Shown here: one piece after another, positions 1 through 12,400 of the stretch
Layout: the number at the start of each line of letters is the position of its first letter
How positions within the stretch are numbered: position 1 is the first letter of the stretch
Assembly (NCBI GenBank): GCA_950295325.1
Contig: OX485804.1
Span: 49,848,001 to 49,912,000 of the forward strand
DNA: 64,000 bases
Origin: Polytrichum commune
Lineage: Eukaryota > Streptophyta > Polytrichopsida > Polytrichales > Polytrichaceae
Direction of reading: 5' to 3'
Notes under the pieces: model-generated
Seen by the model: only the letters and a program-made list of their open reading frames with translations
Databases searched by the model: none
Told to the model about the DNA's origin: nothing
Made by a program: the position numbers and the translations under genes

Positions 1-961
1 TGTTGCGCTTGGCACGGTGGGTGCGAGAATTTAGCACAATGATCCATTTATATTGGGCCACCCTAACAGAATGAATAATACTCCAAGGTAAGTACTATCT
101 ATTCTCCACCATTGATTCAACAACTTGCTGACACCTAGGCTTGGCTTACCGGCTTTGTAGACAAATTAAAGAACTTAAAAAAAAATTTATGAATGATGTT
201 GGCATGGGCTGGCTGCGTGCATGTCGGAGGGCCCACGTGGAGCTTGGTACATGCTAGCAGACTCCACATGAAAAAAAGTTGGGAATAAGTAGAGATGCGA
301 ACCTGTCACTTCCCACTCCCCTTTTAGAAATGGAGCAGAGGTGAAAGGTTGAGTTATGGTGGCATCGCGACATGGATCCATTACTCTTAACTAGGATGTA
401 GGTTGATGAAAATTTGTAGGGGTGTTTACAAGACGTAAATAACATATTCGCAATAATAGTTGGAGTTTACCCTCAAATGTATGAAGGTCCAACTTGACTT
501 GAAGACGTATCAAAAAACATGAATCAAAGACTTGTTTTGGAATTCATATACAAGAGTAAGATGTAGAGAATGAGTTTTCGACAACATCTATATACTTGAA
601 ATAAGACATCTTCACTAAATACTAGTTTAAACAACAAATTCCTTCAAACAAATTTATGATTTCAAGATAAATCAAAATCACACAAAGCTTTAATTTAATT
701 GGTTAAAAAAAAATAGTAGATCATTTCAATTTATTTCTCTGAGGTGGTGTATAAGTTTGGTTCCATGAGGATTTATGAAAACAAACAAAGCAAGTAACCA
801 TTTTGAAAATGTTCAAAGAATAAAGTAAACAATTATCTTCTTTGAGAAATTTGATCTCTTTGGGAAGACTCTTGCGACCACTTTTTGGCTTCTCATGCAT
901 TGTGGGAAGACTTCATCCGTGATTTAGTTTTGTAGAAGTAAGAAGTGGAAGGAAAATGTAC
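1..961. other. Gene-free edge, presumed intron of the PILS gene
   Basis: No exon was recognised here on either strand. The PILS gene reads leftward and its last visible exon ends at 962 with a splice donor, so this stretch is inferred to be intron. The missing carboxyl half of the carrier should lie beyond the left edge. The sequence is AT-rich with no clear repeat. Confidence 0.5.
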
Positions 962-3900
962 AGCTGAGGTTGTCGGTGGTGTGAATATCTTGTCCAAGTA
1001 GAATCTCTTTGAGAACATGGTCCACTGATGTATCAAGGATGAGGAGTTTGTCGACGACGTTGTCCTCACTCCAGTTTCTCCGATCTGAATTAATTGTTCC
1101 ATAACCTCAGTCAACAACTCCCATGACTCAATCGCTTCTGGTTGCATATATACATGGTAGCAATCCAATTAAACCACACGAATCATCCCGTTCAGTGAGG
1201 GTGGCCAAATAGTGCGTGTGGGAAACTACTGAAGGTGATACTACATTTCTTCACGCTATGAGATTGTGTGCCACCAGAAGATCAAGGGTTGCAAGAACCC
1301 AATGTGTCGAAGTGTTGGAATTTCTCAATGCAAGCTCTCTTGAGTTGCTTAGTGCGAGGAGATGTCTCAGGAGTGAGTGGTGCGGACTGAAAACAAGACA
1401 AAGAAAGAAGCCTCTTCAAGCTCACCAAAACACATCATGCACTCTACAAACACCTTAAAACACACTCATTTTCTTGAAATGCATGATAATTGAGTTTGTA
1501 TTCATGAGTTCTTTTTAATATCACACGACCCACGCTAATTTAGAGATTTGGCAGAATAGTGCGTGTTTCGGGAATTAGTACCCCACACACTACTTGGGAT
1601 AATCAATGTACTCACAATACATAGCGGATGCGCAACACTTCACCTTGTGAAACCTTGAGATTAATACTTGGAGAACGCAAGGAAGCTAAGTACTTCATCC
1701 GAGATTCACCTGAACTTGTGGCAAAGAAGTTTTGACCTGGGGATACATTGAAGGTCCACCTTTCTCAATTTCTTCTTCCACTGCAGCCTCGTCAGTTGTG
1801 GTCTTAGCCATCTCATAATTCCCGCTCTCATTTTGTTGTTGTTGTTGTTGTGAAGTGCTTAAGTTCGATTCCGGACTTGGTTGCAGAATATAAAATACAA
1901 ACGTCCACATTAACATTGTAGCCATCTGTTTCACATCACATCAATGTGATCACATGTTTAGCCAACAAGTTCCCAGTTGCATTAAAACATGAGTATGCTG
2001 AACATTCCCAGTAAGTGGCAACAGAGATTTTTGGGCATAATCGGTCGACATCTATTCTAGTGTTTCCAAGTCCAACCGGTCATATGCTGACATCTTTTGG
2101 CTCTCCTTTTATTAAATTGGGGGGTATGTGCTATAAAGTCCTCTAAAATGATGGGTAGTTTTAGAGACGTCTTGAACTTTCAACCGGTTATTTCTCAAAC
2201 TTAACCAGTTCGTCTGTAACTCGGAGCCGCTTCTCCCTGTTGATCGTTCCCAATGCCCATGTTACGATTTGACCAACCTGACCAGTTTCATGACACCAGG
2301 AAGCAAATGCATTTCGCAATGGATCCGATCAATGTCCAGGGAGATTCTTGGGCAAAAACCGGTCAGAATCCTAGTGTTTCCCAGTGCCAGCCGGTAAATT
2401 ACATGTTGTGATCTTTGGATTTTTTCTTCAATGAGTTGAGGTGTGTTCCATAGATTCCTCTAAACTGATCAGCAAATTTCCTGAAGTCTTGATGAACTTC
2501 AACCAGTTAAATCTCAAACTCAACCGGTTCATCTGTAATTAGAGATCTGTTCTCCTTGTTCATTGGATCCCATGGGGGAGAAGTCAAGGTGAGAGAGAGA
2601 GAGAATGCGGCGTCGTCAAGTGTCTTTCGGACTGGTTGGAAAAACATTTTTCCTAGTATAATACAAAGAATACAAAGAGTACAACTAGGCAAATCTATCA
2701 ACAAATGAGGCCACTAATGCCATCAATTGTTGAGATCATAATTGTTGTAAATACAAGTGCTGACTTTTTGTGACTCGGCAACGTGTAGCCACATTGTGGC
2801 CTTCATAATCCTTTACGGGTTAAACTTTGCGAAAGGTTCATAATGAGATATTGATCAAAAGGAGGGCTTTTAAGTTGGGGTTTTGTCGATTTTTCTCACA
2901 AGTACATGAGTTTGAGAGGTGCAATAGTGATGATAAAGTTTGAAGAAAGTATGGAAGAAAAATGTAGTGTTTTATGGTTTGTTGATTAGATGAACCGTCA
3001 TTTTTCGTAAATGTTGGTAGGTGCTATCACATTCTCCTTAACACACATTTTCTTAGATGAATTCAAGGCGACCATTACATCTTGCACCATGGTGGCTTAC
3101 CCACAAACCAAAAGACACGTATGCAACTCCATTTTGTGAGCATGTGTCACTTTCACCAAATGGGCTACTTTCTTCCTTGCAAATACCAGGGACCAACACC
3201 AAAGGCAAATTTCCCGTGTTACCTATATAAACATTTAGAAACCTGAAAGTCATGTACACACCAATGTAACCAACATTGGTATTCATGTTAAATCTTCCAA
3301 CATGTGACATATAGGTAAAATGATGCACCTCTTAGATCCCCATTTGTATCATCGTGCGATTTAACATTTTATCACCACAACGTATCATCATGTGATTTAA
3401 CATTTTCACTTTCTAACATTTGTAGTTATGCGCAAACAATACTCTTGTATTAACAAATAAAATGGAAGGCCTTAGACATGCCTACTCAAAGTTAGTGACT
3501 CATTTTAGTTTATAAATTATAAAGCACATATGAATTGAAGCATTAACTCTCAAAGGAACATGGCATCTTAAATAGAAAGGATTCTCTAATTTGTTGGGTT
3601 TTGTAGGCCTAAAATATCTATTGTTCAAACAAGACTTTAACTAACATCAATATGTGAACTTAGAATGTTTTTCTTCACTTTCACACATACAATGTTCAAT
3701 GTAGCGCTTTTACTTATGAAAATTACTACTACAATATGAATCACATTTGTCTATATAATGTGCAGATATTGCAAAAGGGCTTAAGATATTTCATTTACAT
3801 TATTTAATTAAAAAAATACAATTCTCCAATTTATATATTAGCTAACCTGCAGCACAACAAGCAACGATGAGCTTTTCCAATTGTTTGGGAGGGTTGCTAT

Positions 3901-5348
3901 ACTTGATCACCAAAAATCCAATCAACGCACCACATGCATAGCATATGAGTACATTGATGGGCATGTACCACCTACATCATTTCATCAAAATCATTCATGG
4001 CCAATAACAGATCAAATCCAAGCACATTTTATTGTTGCAGTACAAACTCAAAAACCATATCTTTAGGTTTTTGAAATCACATGTGTGGGCAATGCTCCAC
4101 CCACCAGTCAAATAATTTGTCCAATGTCACTGCTTGAGCCAGCCTCGTGAAGACCAAACAAGGTGTGAAAACAAGATATACCATCTGTCCCATCCTTCAT
4201 CATTCTTCCAATCACTAGGGAATATGATGTTCATTATATAAATTTAATGCATGCATATGTGCAATAATAGATTCTGTCATGTTTCATATGTTTTTTGAAA
4301 TAAATCACAATTTGTCAAAAACCTAGTTTGTCATACAATGCCTCAATTGTCAACATCTCACTAAATGATAATAATATTGCAAAATTTTGGTGTATCGTTA
4401 TGCTCAAATGCTTACAAGTTTGTTGAAGAGGAATAGAAATAATCATAAAGGTCTTACATAAACAATGACAATACAAATTCTTCAATCCCTTCATTTAAGT
4501 GAAATAGGAATAATCTTTGAAAATCCCTTGTATTCAAATAGTTAGCTAAATTTTCCTCTTATGATTATGTGAATCTATCATAACATCAATGTACCAATCT
4601 TAGGTACATTACATAATACAATAGAACCCCCTCTCCTCCAAGACCACGTTGGAACCATCTACTTCATAAACACTTACATCATAAACTCATGCCACAACGA
4701 TGTATCCATTGTTTTGAAAGTGGAGTTTGATTTATCAAGTTGAAGCTTCATTCTAAAATGTTTGATATTTGTTGCTCTTTTACTTTGTCTTTTCCTTTGT
4801 TCCTTTTTTCCATGTAACCGTCTCTCACTAAACCCTTGAGCCCTGACCTTCTACATCACATTGCAATGATAACACAAAAAACAATTGACAATCAAGACTA
4901 AGTGCGATATTCATGTGCACACATATTTTCACATTCATGTTACTTTGGGATCAGAATACATCCATTCACTATATCGTGATGATATAGAATATTATTACTT
5001 TCGTGCACCTCGGTCACACATTTGAGAAACACAAATTTCTCATACAACATGCATAAAGGGGCAAATGTAGTGCGATTCTAAACTGGTGGGATGAGCTCTA
5101 TACAAGTGAATCCACGGAGTTTGAGTGGACCAATTGATCAATCGAATTGAAGTCATGTTGACATGAGATGAAGAGAGTGAGGATGTGATTTGGCTTGTGG
5201 TTAGTGTTACCTTGTTCATATGTTTGCGGGCATCAACGGTGAACACATTGAAATAAGGGAGAGCAAGAACAATGCCTATGCCACACATTATTAGAATCTT
5301 TGCCACAGGGATAGTTGCCATCACTAGCACATTTCCCAAGCTTGGCAT
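962..5348 (-). CDS. PILS: PILS (PIN-LIKES) auxin-carrier family protein, partial
   Basis: PILS proteins are endoplasmic-reticulum membrane carriers that control intracellular auxin. Six minus-strand exons were assembled: 5348-5211, 4184-4105, 3971-3847, 3222-3101, 1925-1710 and 1084-962 (804 nt, 268 residues, phases consistent). Exon 1 opens at the only in-frame ATG and gives a hydrophobic helix ending in VDARKHMNK. Exon 2 has VFTPCLVFTRLAQAVTL. Exons 2 and 3 join as WWYMPINVL, the family WWFMPVN motif. Exon 4 carries GNTGNLPLVLVPGIC, SPFGESDTCSQNG and AYVSFGLW, a strong family signature. Exon 5 starts a further helix and enters the cytosolic loop with a short glutamine run. Exon 6 ends in KIFTPPTTSA, matching the APPT motif before the second transmembrane bundle. 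The acceptor of exon 6 (1085) is the least certain boundary. The 3' part is outside the window. Introns hold dispersed repeats, but no stop or frameshift was seen, so it is probably functional. Confidence 0.85.
1837..1853. repeat. (TTG)n microsatellite in PILS exon 5
   Basis: Six TTG units on the plus strand encode a six-glutamine run on the minus strand, in the variable loop of the PILS protein. A length change here would keep the frame. Confidence 0.8.
2019..2243 (+). repeat. Dispersed repeat family P, copy 1
   Basis: About 220 bases in PILS intron 4. It shares an ordered set of motifs with copies at 2340, 45381 and 62008: GAGATTTTTGGGCATAATC, GTGTTTCCAAGTCCAACC, TCCTCTAAAATGATGGG, TTGAACTT(T)CAACCGGTT and ATTTCTCAAAC. 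AACCGGTT recurs several times. No coding frame or terminal inverted repeat was recognised. Confidence 0.75.
2340..2560 (+). repeat. Dispersed repeat family P, copy 2
   Basis: A second, diverged copy about 320 bases downstream of copy 1, in the same orientation and the same PILS intron. It keeps GAGATTCTTGGGCAAAAACC, CTAGTGTTTCCCAGTGCCAG, CATAGATTCCTCTAAACTG and CTCAACCGGTTCATCTGTAA. Confidence 0.75.
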
Positions 5349-7056
5349 CTTGTCAATTTCAATCCTTGATGGCAGCAAATGATTCAGGAAGCCTCGCGCT
5401 CCATGGTTATCCAATTTAACATAGTATCCATTCTTTAGTAGACCATGCTTTCCTTTGCATCCAATGTTTCATACTCATTATGTCAAGGTGCAAGCCTCCT
5501 TGGAATCATCTCACCTCCATCACTTTTCTTGGTGGTGAGCTACTCACACAAGATGTGTTTTGTAATCAACACATTGTGCATAAACAACACAGGTGCCCCG
5601 ATAAACAAATATCACCATTAATGTTGTGCAAATCACCATTTCATTCTATTACAATTTAGTCGAGTGTGATAACTTTCTATGAGCCTGTGAGTGCAAAGAA
5701 CTCAACCTATATAGTATGAACTACTTTTCGCGTACGAAGATGATGATAGAAATGCCAACTTCCAAAGGAAACAATAGCAAACATGCATGAAAAGCCTCTT
5801 CACCTAAGACTCCTACAAGGTGTTAGTTGCGGACTCTATCCTACTTTTCCAATGAATCCTGATAGAATTTATTTTGCAATACCAGTCCATACATGATAAA
5901 GCAGTGTCCTTGTTGGATCAAGTATTTGTATCATGTCAACAAGCATATAGGTATCTTTACTGAGGAAATGATTGCACCATCTTACACATGTGTTGGAAAA
6001 ATCGGTGATGTTGCTATTCAAGACATACAAAGCATAACTATCAATTATCCAACTTGAAGTAGTCGAGTTACTATGTGCTCCGATGTAACGTTTTCTTGAC
6101 CCATTATCACACACAACTAAAGAAAGTGGCCAACTCACTAGAACTAATTCTTATCTAGAGTTGGTATGGGACTTGGGTGTATGCAACCAAAAGGAGTTGA
6201 AGAGAAACAAGAGAGGAGCCTATTCAAATCACATTCTCTACCTCTTCCTCTCTACAATAACATTGTGAAGGTTACTTTTTGTTCTTGTAAGTTGGGAATG
6301 GTAGAAATGACTCCACTTGACATTAGTCCATTGTTCAATTGCACTTCCAATTTGAGCATCCATGTATGCCAGAAATATTAAATGGAATATTGGACTTGTA
6401 TGAATGACCTAGATGTACATACATACATACCATCCATATATCTATATCTATATATATATATATTGTTGCACATAATTATACCTTCACTTTGTCTTTATAG
6501 TAGGTTATGTTTTGATAAAGTTTCAATCTCATACATCAAGTAAATTGTGAATTCAATTCTTGTTGGGACCTTCTAAAATCTATTGCATATATCAAAAAAA
6601 TGTGTACAATTATCTTCAATGGTTAGGTCCGTTTCCTCCTTAACCCTAGGTTAAACCCATGCAATAAATGTCCATATATGCCCCCCTTAACCCTCAAACG
6701 ATAATCCAGGCATGCCCATGCCGCACATAGACATATTGTATGCTTGAGCTATAATAAACTTTTCTTGGTAATTATTGATAATAAGTGAAATTTAATTGTT
6801 TATCAACTACACTTTTAAAATAAGTTAAAAATAACCTTGATATTCAAAAAGAATATGGTCCAAACACACCATAATCTTGATTATGGTGCCCTTGGATGCC
6901 TTGGGTGCCCTTGGATGTATACTTTGTATTTTGATCATCCTTATCACATATTTATACATCTATTCTCCATGCCATGAGACAATATAATAAATACTTTCTA
7001 AACAAATAAATATAAACATAACGATTTTAAGACTTAACAAGGGCTCATAGAATGCA
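5349..7056. other. Gene-free stretch upstream of PILS
   Basis: This should contain the promoter of the leftward PILS gene, but no element could be fixed. Short open frames here resemble nothing known. There is a short TA-rich run near 6436-6464. Confidence 0.5.
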
Positions 7057-7058
7057 CT

Positions 7059-7443
7059 ACACTAAATAGGTAGATTAGTGTTAGAGCCAATAGTTACCCA
7101 AAACACTAAATGTCACTTGAAAGTACAATTAGTGTTATAATTTCCTTTGTCTTTATTTTGCATTGTCAAAGTTGAGTTCCATTAAGTTTAAATTTTGTAA
7201 TATCAAATTCCTAGCATATTACATTTTCTATGAGGCTCACATATTCTACCTCCAATTCTTCATTTGAAGATCTACAAAAAATGTCATCTAACACTAAATG
7301 TGCTTTTGTAAATATTCAAAGTTACTAATTGGTACAAATAGTGTTAGAGTTGACATTTAGTGTTCTAACACTATGAAGACAATTGACATTTAGCGTTTTC
7401 GTCGACTATTAGTGTTTCCAACACTAATCTACCTATTTAGTGT
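7059..7443. mobile_element. MITE with CACTAAAT ends and TA duplication
   Basis: A 385-base non-autonomous element. Its left end reads CACTAAATAGGTAGATTAG and the right end is the exact reverse complement. Similarity continues through GTGTT. The flanks give TA on both sides, consistent with a TA target-site duplication. Internally it holds several further CACTAAATG / CATTTAGTG motifs. There is no coding capacity. TA duplication points to a Tc1/Mariner-type mobiliser, but the ends are not the classic Stowaway sequence. Confidence 0.8.
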
Positions 7444-7950
7444 AGCTAGTTTGCAATAGTCTTGGTGCTTGCAACTTAATCCTCAATGATGGTCAACTTG
7501 GTTTGAAGATGTTCAATACTTGTAAATTTAACATCCATGAGTTCTTTCCTTTTTTTCCTTTTTTTCTTTGAGTTTCTTACAATTTGTACTGGGGGCATCT
7601 TTGTTATGATGAGATGAGGTCTCATTCATGTTTGCAAGAAAGGAAAAATAAACATGGGCAATACCATTGACGTGAATGTGAGTGCGTTAGCCTCATTATT
7701 ATGAAGAATTGCCTTATGATAAGTGGTAGGGTTGTGTTGCCTCCCTCTTAGAAGATGGCAATTGGGTTGAGAAGATCGTTTTGTCATATCCGTTGATTTC
7801 CATATGGTAGGTTTGTGCATTTGTGCTATAGTGAGGTCAAATACATGTTTACAAAGAGAGTTTGTTGCATTTTCATGTTATGTTATCCTATGAGACTGTA
7901 ATGCATTTTGAAACATAATATTGGTATGTTGTGTCCTTGAAATTTTGTAT

Positions 7951-8007
7951 TCTTCTTCTTCTTCTTCTTCTTCTTATTTATTTATTTATTTTGTGGGGGG
8001 GGGGGGG
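7951..8007. repeat. (CTT)n, TTTA-rich and G13 low-complexity tract
   Basis: A run of CTT units at 7951-7975 is followed by TTTA units and then by thirteen consecutive G (7995-8007). It is intergenic, with no gene attached. Confidence 0.85.
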
Positions 8008-8460
8008 TCTTGCCTAGTCTAATTCAAGTGGTTTATAGACCTCTAACTTCTGAAGGTGTTCGGGATGTGAACATTTCATATGACTAAAATTGCTAATTTT
8101 TGTTGCATCCCACTTTTTTAGTGTCCCCACAAGTCGATTCTTCACATTACTTTTCCCATTTATTCACCCACATGTCTACATCTCAAGAAAACTTACTGGA
8201 ACGAAAAAGCAAAAACTACATCCATCGAGGTTTATAGCATCCAGAAAATATTTTTCTTATTCCACTTGTATAAGTGAAATTAGATTATGTCAAGTTTTGT
8301 TGGATAGGCTAGTAGATTAGGTACTAGACAACTAGTGATGGCATGAAGCCAAGGATACACCAACTCACATTCAAATTGAGGGTAAGAGAATCATGGTTAG
8401 ACGCATGTGATTTCTTGACCCTACATGGCACAACACTAGTTTTGAATATTGTTATAGGAC

Positions 8461-8940
8461 AACCGCTAAGATTTGAGGACAAATTGATGCCACACTAACA
8501 ACACCTCATTTTCTCTTACTTTGTACATGGACCCTAATGTAAACTCCTCGAGTCCAAAACTCTACTCTTGACCAATAAGACCACTCCATTTTGGAGTTTC
8601 TTTGGTCTTAAACCTTGATGTAAACCCAACATGTTAACATCAGGGTCAGAGTCCAAGAAACTTGAGATCCAAAACACTTCCTTTCGGACTCAAAACTGTT
8701 CCCAAACTTGAAGTTTGATTTTTTAAACTAGGAAAAATACATTTTTGAACAAAAACTACTGAGATTCGATAAAAAAAAATGATGCCATATTATGACCACT
8801 TTATTTTCTCATATCTTACACCTAGACCTTATCGTAAACTCCTTAAACTCCTTGGGTCCCAAACTTTGCTCTCAACCAATAGGATCGCCCCATTTGGGAG
8901 TTTCTATGGTCTTGGGCCCTCAGTAGTGTAAGTCCACCTA
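8461..8940. repeat. Diverged tandem duplication upstream of the J-protein gene
   Basis: Two units of about 190 bases begin at 8461 and 8752. Both contain AGATT, GATGCCA, a CTCATTTTCTC-like segment, GTAAACTCCT, CAACCAATAGGA-like sequence, GGGAGTTTCT and TGGTCTT in the same order. The second copy ends just before the 5' leader of the J-protein gene and may include part of its promoter. Neither codes. Confidence 0.7.
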
Positions 8941-9030
8941 TATACGATGACCGGTGACGAAGCCCATCGTTGCCGGAGTGCGGCGATCTCGTTAGGGTTT
9001 CGTCGACTGCTCAGGAGGAATGAAATGAGA

Positions 9031-9061
9031 AGGAAGGAAGGAAGGAAGGAAGGAAGGAAGG
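9031..9061 (+). repeat. (GGAA)n microsatellite
   Basis: About seven AAGG/GGAA units lie just upstream of the J-protein 5' leader, followed by a GAGAGA-rich stretch. They may belong to the core promoter or the leader. Confidence 0.85.
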
Positions 9062-9361
9062 CAGCGAGCGCGAGAGAGAGCGCGAGAGACAGAGAGAAGC
9101 CTGGCCATAATCAAGCTCGTTCTGCCCTCCATTTCCTCTCTAAGTAATCAGCGGGTGTCCTCGGGACCGCCTTGCTCAATAATCTTGTCTCTCCTTTTCC
9201 TATCTTCTCTCACTTTCTCTTTCTCAATTCATCGCGTATATATCACTCTCCTTCCTCAATATTTCTCACTGCTACCTTGTGAATACCAGATCCTCTGTTT
9301 CTCATTCGACCCTCACCAATCACCAATCACTAATTCTACAAGAATTGTATCGCATCCTCCC

Positions 9362-9397
9362 ATGGCCAGGATCATCGGCGTTCTTGCAGAAGAGTGA
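9362..9397 (+). promoter_or_regulatory. Candidate upstream ORF in the J-protein leader
   Basis: An 11-codon frame (MARIIGVLAEE, stop TGA) in the context CCCATGG ends 64 bases before the main ATG. If the transcript starts upstream of it, it could lower translation of the main frame. Its presence in the mRNA is inferred. Confidence 0.4.
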
Positions 9398-9461
9398 GCG
9401 GTGAATTTATACATTGTACTGTATTCTGAGGTGTGCATAAACTTTTAGTTAGGATTTGCTG

Positions 9462-12400
9462 ATGGCTCCTCCAGTGGACGGGAACCTTCAGGAGTGTCTA
9501 TATGATACTCTGGGAGTGGAGCGCACTGTGAGTCCGGACGCACTGAAAATTGCCTACCGGAAGCAGGCAATGAAATGGCATCCTGACAAAATTCAACAAA
9601 GTGGAGCATCTGCGGATGCATATCAAGCAGCCACGGTGCGGTTTCAGCAAATAAACCGTGCGTATGAAGTGCTATCGGATCCTATAGAACGAGCATGGTA
9701 CGATTCACATCGATCAGCCATACTTTCGGCCTCCTCGTCGTCTTCAAATGCTGCCCCTGGTGAATTTGACTTGAATTTATGGCCATACTTCTCACCATCT
9801 GCCTTCTCAGGATATGGTGAAACTGGCAATGGTTTCTACTCGGTATTCTCTGAGTTGTTTAAAAAAATACATGTCCAGGAGCAAATGTTTGCTCGAATGT
9901 ATGGGGGTGGGGATGTCAGGGATGCACCTGATCTCGGAGGTAGAGACACACCTTATGTGCAAGTATCTGCATTTTATAAATACTGGCAGGGGTTTAGCAC
10001 TGTGAAGGATTTTGGATGGTGTGATGAGTATGATGTGTTAGAAGCCCCCAACAGAAAGGTGCGAAGACTCATGGAGGAGGAGAATAAGAAGATTAGGAAG
10101 AAGGAGCGCCGTGAGTTCAATGACTCTGTTCGACAACTGTCATCTTTTGTGAAGAAGCGTGATAAGCGGGTGATCGAGAAACAACTTGAACTTCAAAAGT
10201 TACAGAAAGAGAAGGATCATGCTCGGAAGCTCCGTCAGCTACAACTGGAGAAAGAAAAGCAAGAGCAGGTTCTGTCTGTTGCTTGCATGCCTCTTTCCTA
10301 TTCTTTTTTCCTGTACTTGATTGATTCTCTAGCTGGTGAGTTCTGTACAGGTATGGCACACATGGTTATTCAAGAATTTGTGCTGGCTATTGCTATGTGT
10401 GAATCTGAATTTGTTGGAATCTGGCAATGTTGGACCGGTGTATAGGTGAATGCATGGCATTCAAGAACCTACCCAACTCGTATCAAATTGTAATAGCAGT
10501 TAGATATTGATACATTATGGGTTCCAAGTTAAGAGAGTCTTTGTACATTGACGTCATTATTTGGGTCAATACCATCCTAATATCATATTAATACTAGGGC
10601 AATACTACCTAGGTATGAAGGTTTTTGGATGGTATTTAGACCTGAATGGTACTGAAAAACAAAATTATCCTCGAATACCCATACCCTACGTGTATTAGAA
10701 AAGCATAAAATCCTTATTACATATACCTGAGTGGTTTTGGAAAAAGGTGATATCAGATAGCACTGGACTGTGGGCAGGGTATTTGTATGATGTCTTTGTA
10801 GCTTTACACCTACTCATAACTTTTAAACCATCAAATGGTACTTTATATTACACAACAGTTTGCTGTGTGCAGACATGAACTTACAAAAGCACATAAACAC
10901 GTCTGCATGTGAGCTGCATGTTAGTATTGGCTGTATGCCAAGTTATCTGTGTCCTGACTATGAAGAGCTTTCTAAATGTGGCGCCTTTCTATAGTCATTC
11001 CAACTCTCTTCAGGAGCTGTCAGTAAATGTGTCTCTATTTATAGGGTTCTCTTGGTGGTGACAGAGAATTGATTTAAAAATGCGCTGAGTACTGAATCTG
11101 GTCCTTCGTGCATGGTTGTGACAGATTCGACTATACAAGGAACAAGCTTGGACTGTCCCAGCGGATGAGGAGGAAGATGAAAGTGACGAGACTGATACTA
11201 GCTCTGGAGAAGACGATTGGCATAAACGAAATAGGAAAACTCTTCCAAAACCAGATATCAATGTAGATGACCTTCAATGTGTTATCTGCAGGAAGCGTTT
11301 TAAGTCAGCAAAGCAATGGCAGAATCATGAACAGTCAAAAAAACACTTGGAGAATATTGCTGCATTAAAAGGAGCATTCCGTAATGATGACAAACAAGTA
11401 GAGATGTTAGGAAAGCATTTGGGGATCGACTTTTCAAGTGAGTTTGCTAAAGAGAAAAAATTGAGTGCGGAAAGGAATGACCAGGGCCTCAGGCAAGGAG
11501 TCGCTGGTTTGGAACAGGTCAGTGTCTTGATGATGAAATACTTTTGGTTCCTGTTCAGTCAGTAGCGATATTTTTCTGGTAGAGACCTCACCTCTAGAGC
11601 TGTGTAAGTCCATGCCATTCATGCTTATGACTGATCAAGCTAAGTTCAATTATATTTAGAATGACTTCAGTTATTACGTTTTGATTGCTTCCATGAGTGC
11701 ATGCAGGCTGCTGAGCTGAACGACAATGTGCAACAAGGTGGTACTGACGATACTTTAGACTTGTCAAGGAGCAGTGAAGATGAGTCGAGTGTGTTCCATG
11801 GAGTTGCAGTTGATGAAAACCATTTACAAAGATCTGATGAGCAAAGCAATGACAGTGATGGAAGTGGGGCTGATGCCAGCCTCGATAGGCAAGATAAGTC
11901 CACTGTGGACAGGACAGGGACCACAACTGAGGCTGCAACCTCGGACGTGGATGATGATGAACTTGAGGAAGATGATGAGGAGAGCATGCTTGCTGCGATG
12001 TTAATTTCTCAAAGAAATGTTCAGACATCAGGGGCAATGGAAAAGACTGCTGATGTTGAAGGGGTTGTTGAAAACAATTATGGGGACAAGGACTTAGATT
12101 ATAGCAGTGAAGGTGAAGAGGTTGACGAGGATAGCATGCTGGCAAGCATGTCAAGTCTTCACTTAAGGTGGGGAGAGGCTTCTTCATCATTCATGAATTC
12201 TGACAGTAAAAAAATTGACGTCATGGTCAAAGACTCCTCAACGGAAACCGAAGGGCCTTGTGAAATGCAGGAAGGATTGTCTGATGAGGATAATGGGAGA
12301 TCAAAGAAGGCTAAATCCAAGAGGAGAGCAAAGCAGGAAAAGAAGCAGGTAGCTGCATCAAATCGGCATGTGGCTTCTGCAGCGGAGCTGAAACAAAATG

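Noticed and set aside
1855-1880. GTTCGATTCC, like a tRNA B box
   Set aside because: It lies within PILS exon 5, and no A box or cloverleaf could be formed.
8461-8480. AGATTTGAGGAC motif resembling the end of Ty3-gypsy polyproteins
   Set aside because: No integrase, reverse transcriptase or LTR was found nearby, and the motif lies in a local tandem duplication.
11594-12190. Long minus-strand frame inside the J-protein region
   Set aside because: It is a shadow of DNAJC21 exon 3; the sense frame has the family domains and consistent splicing.
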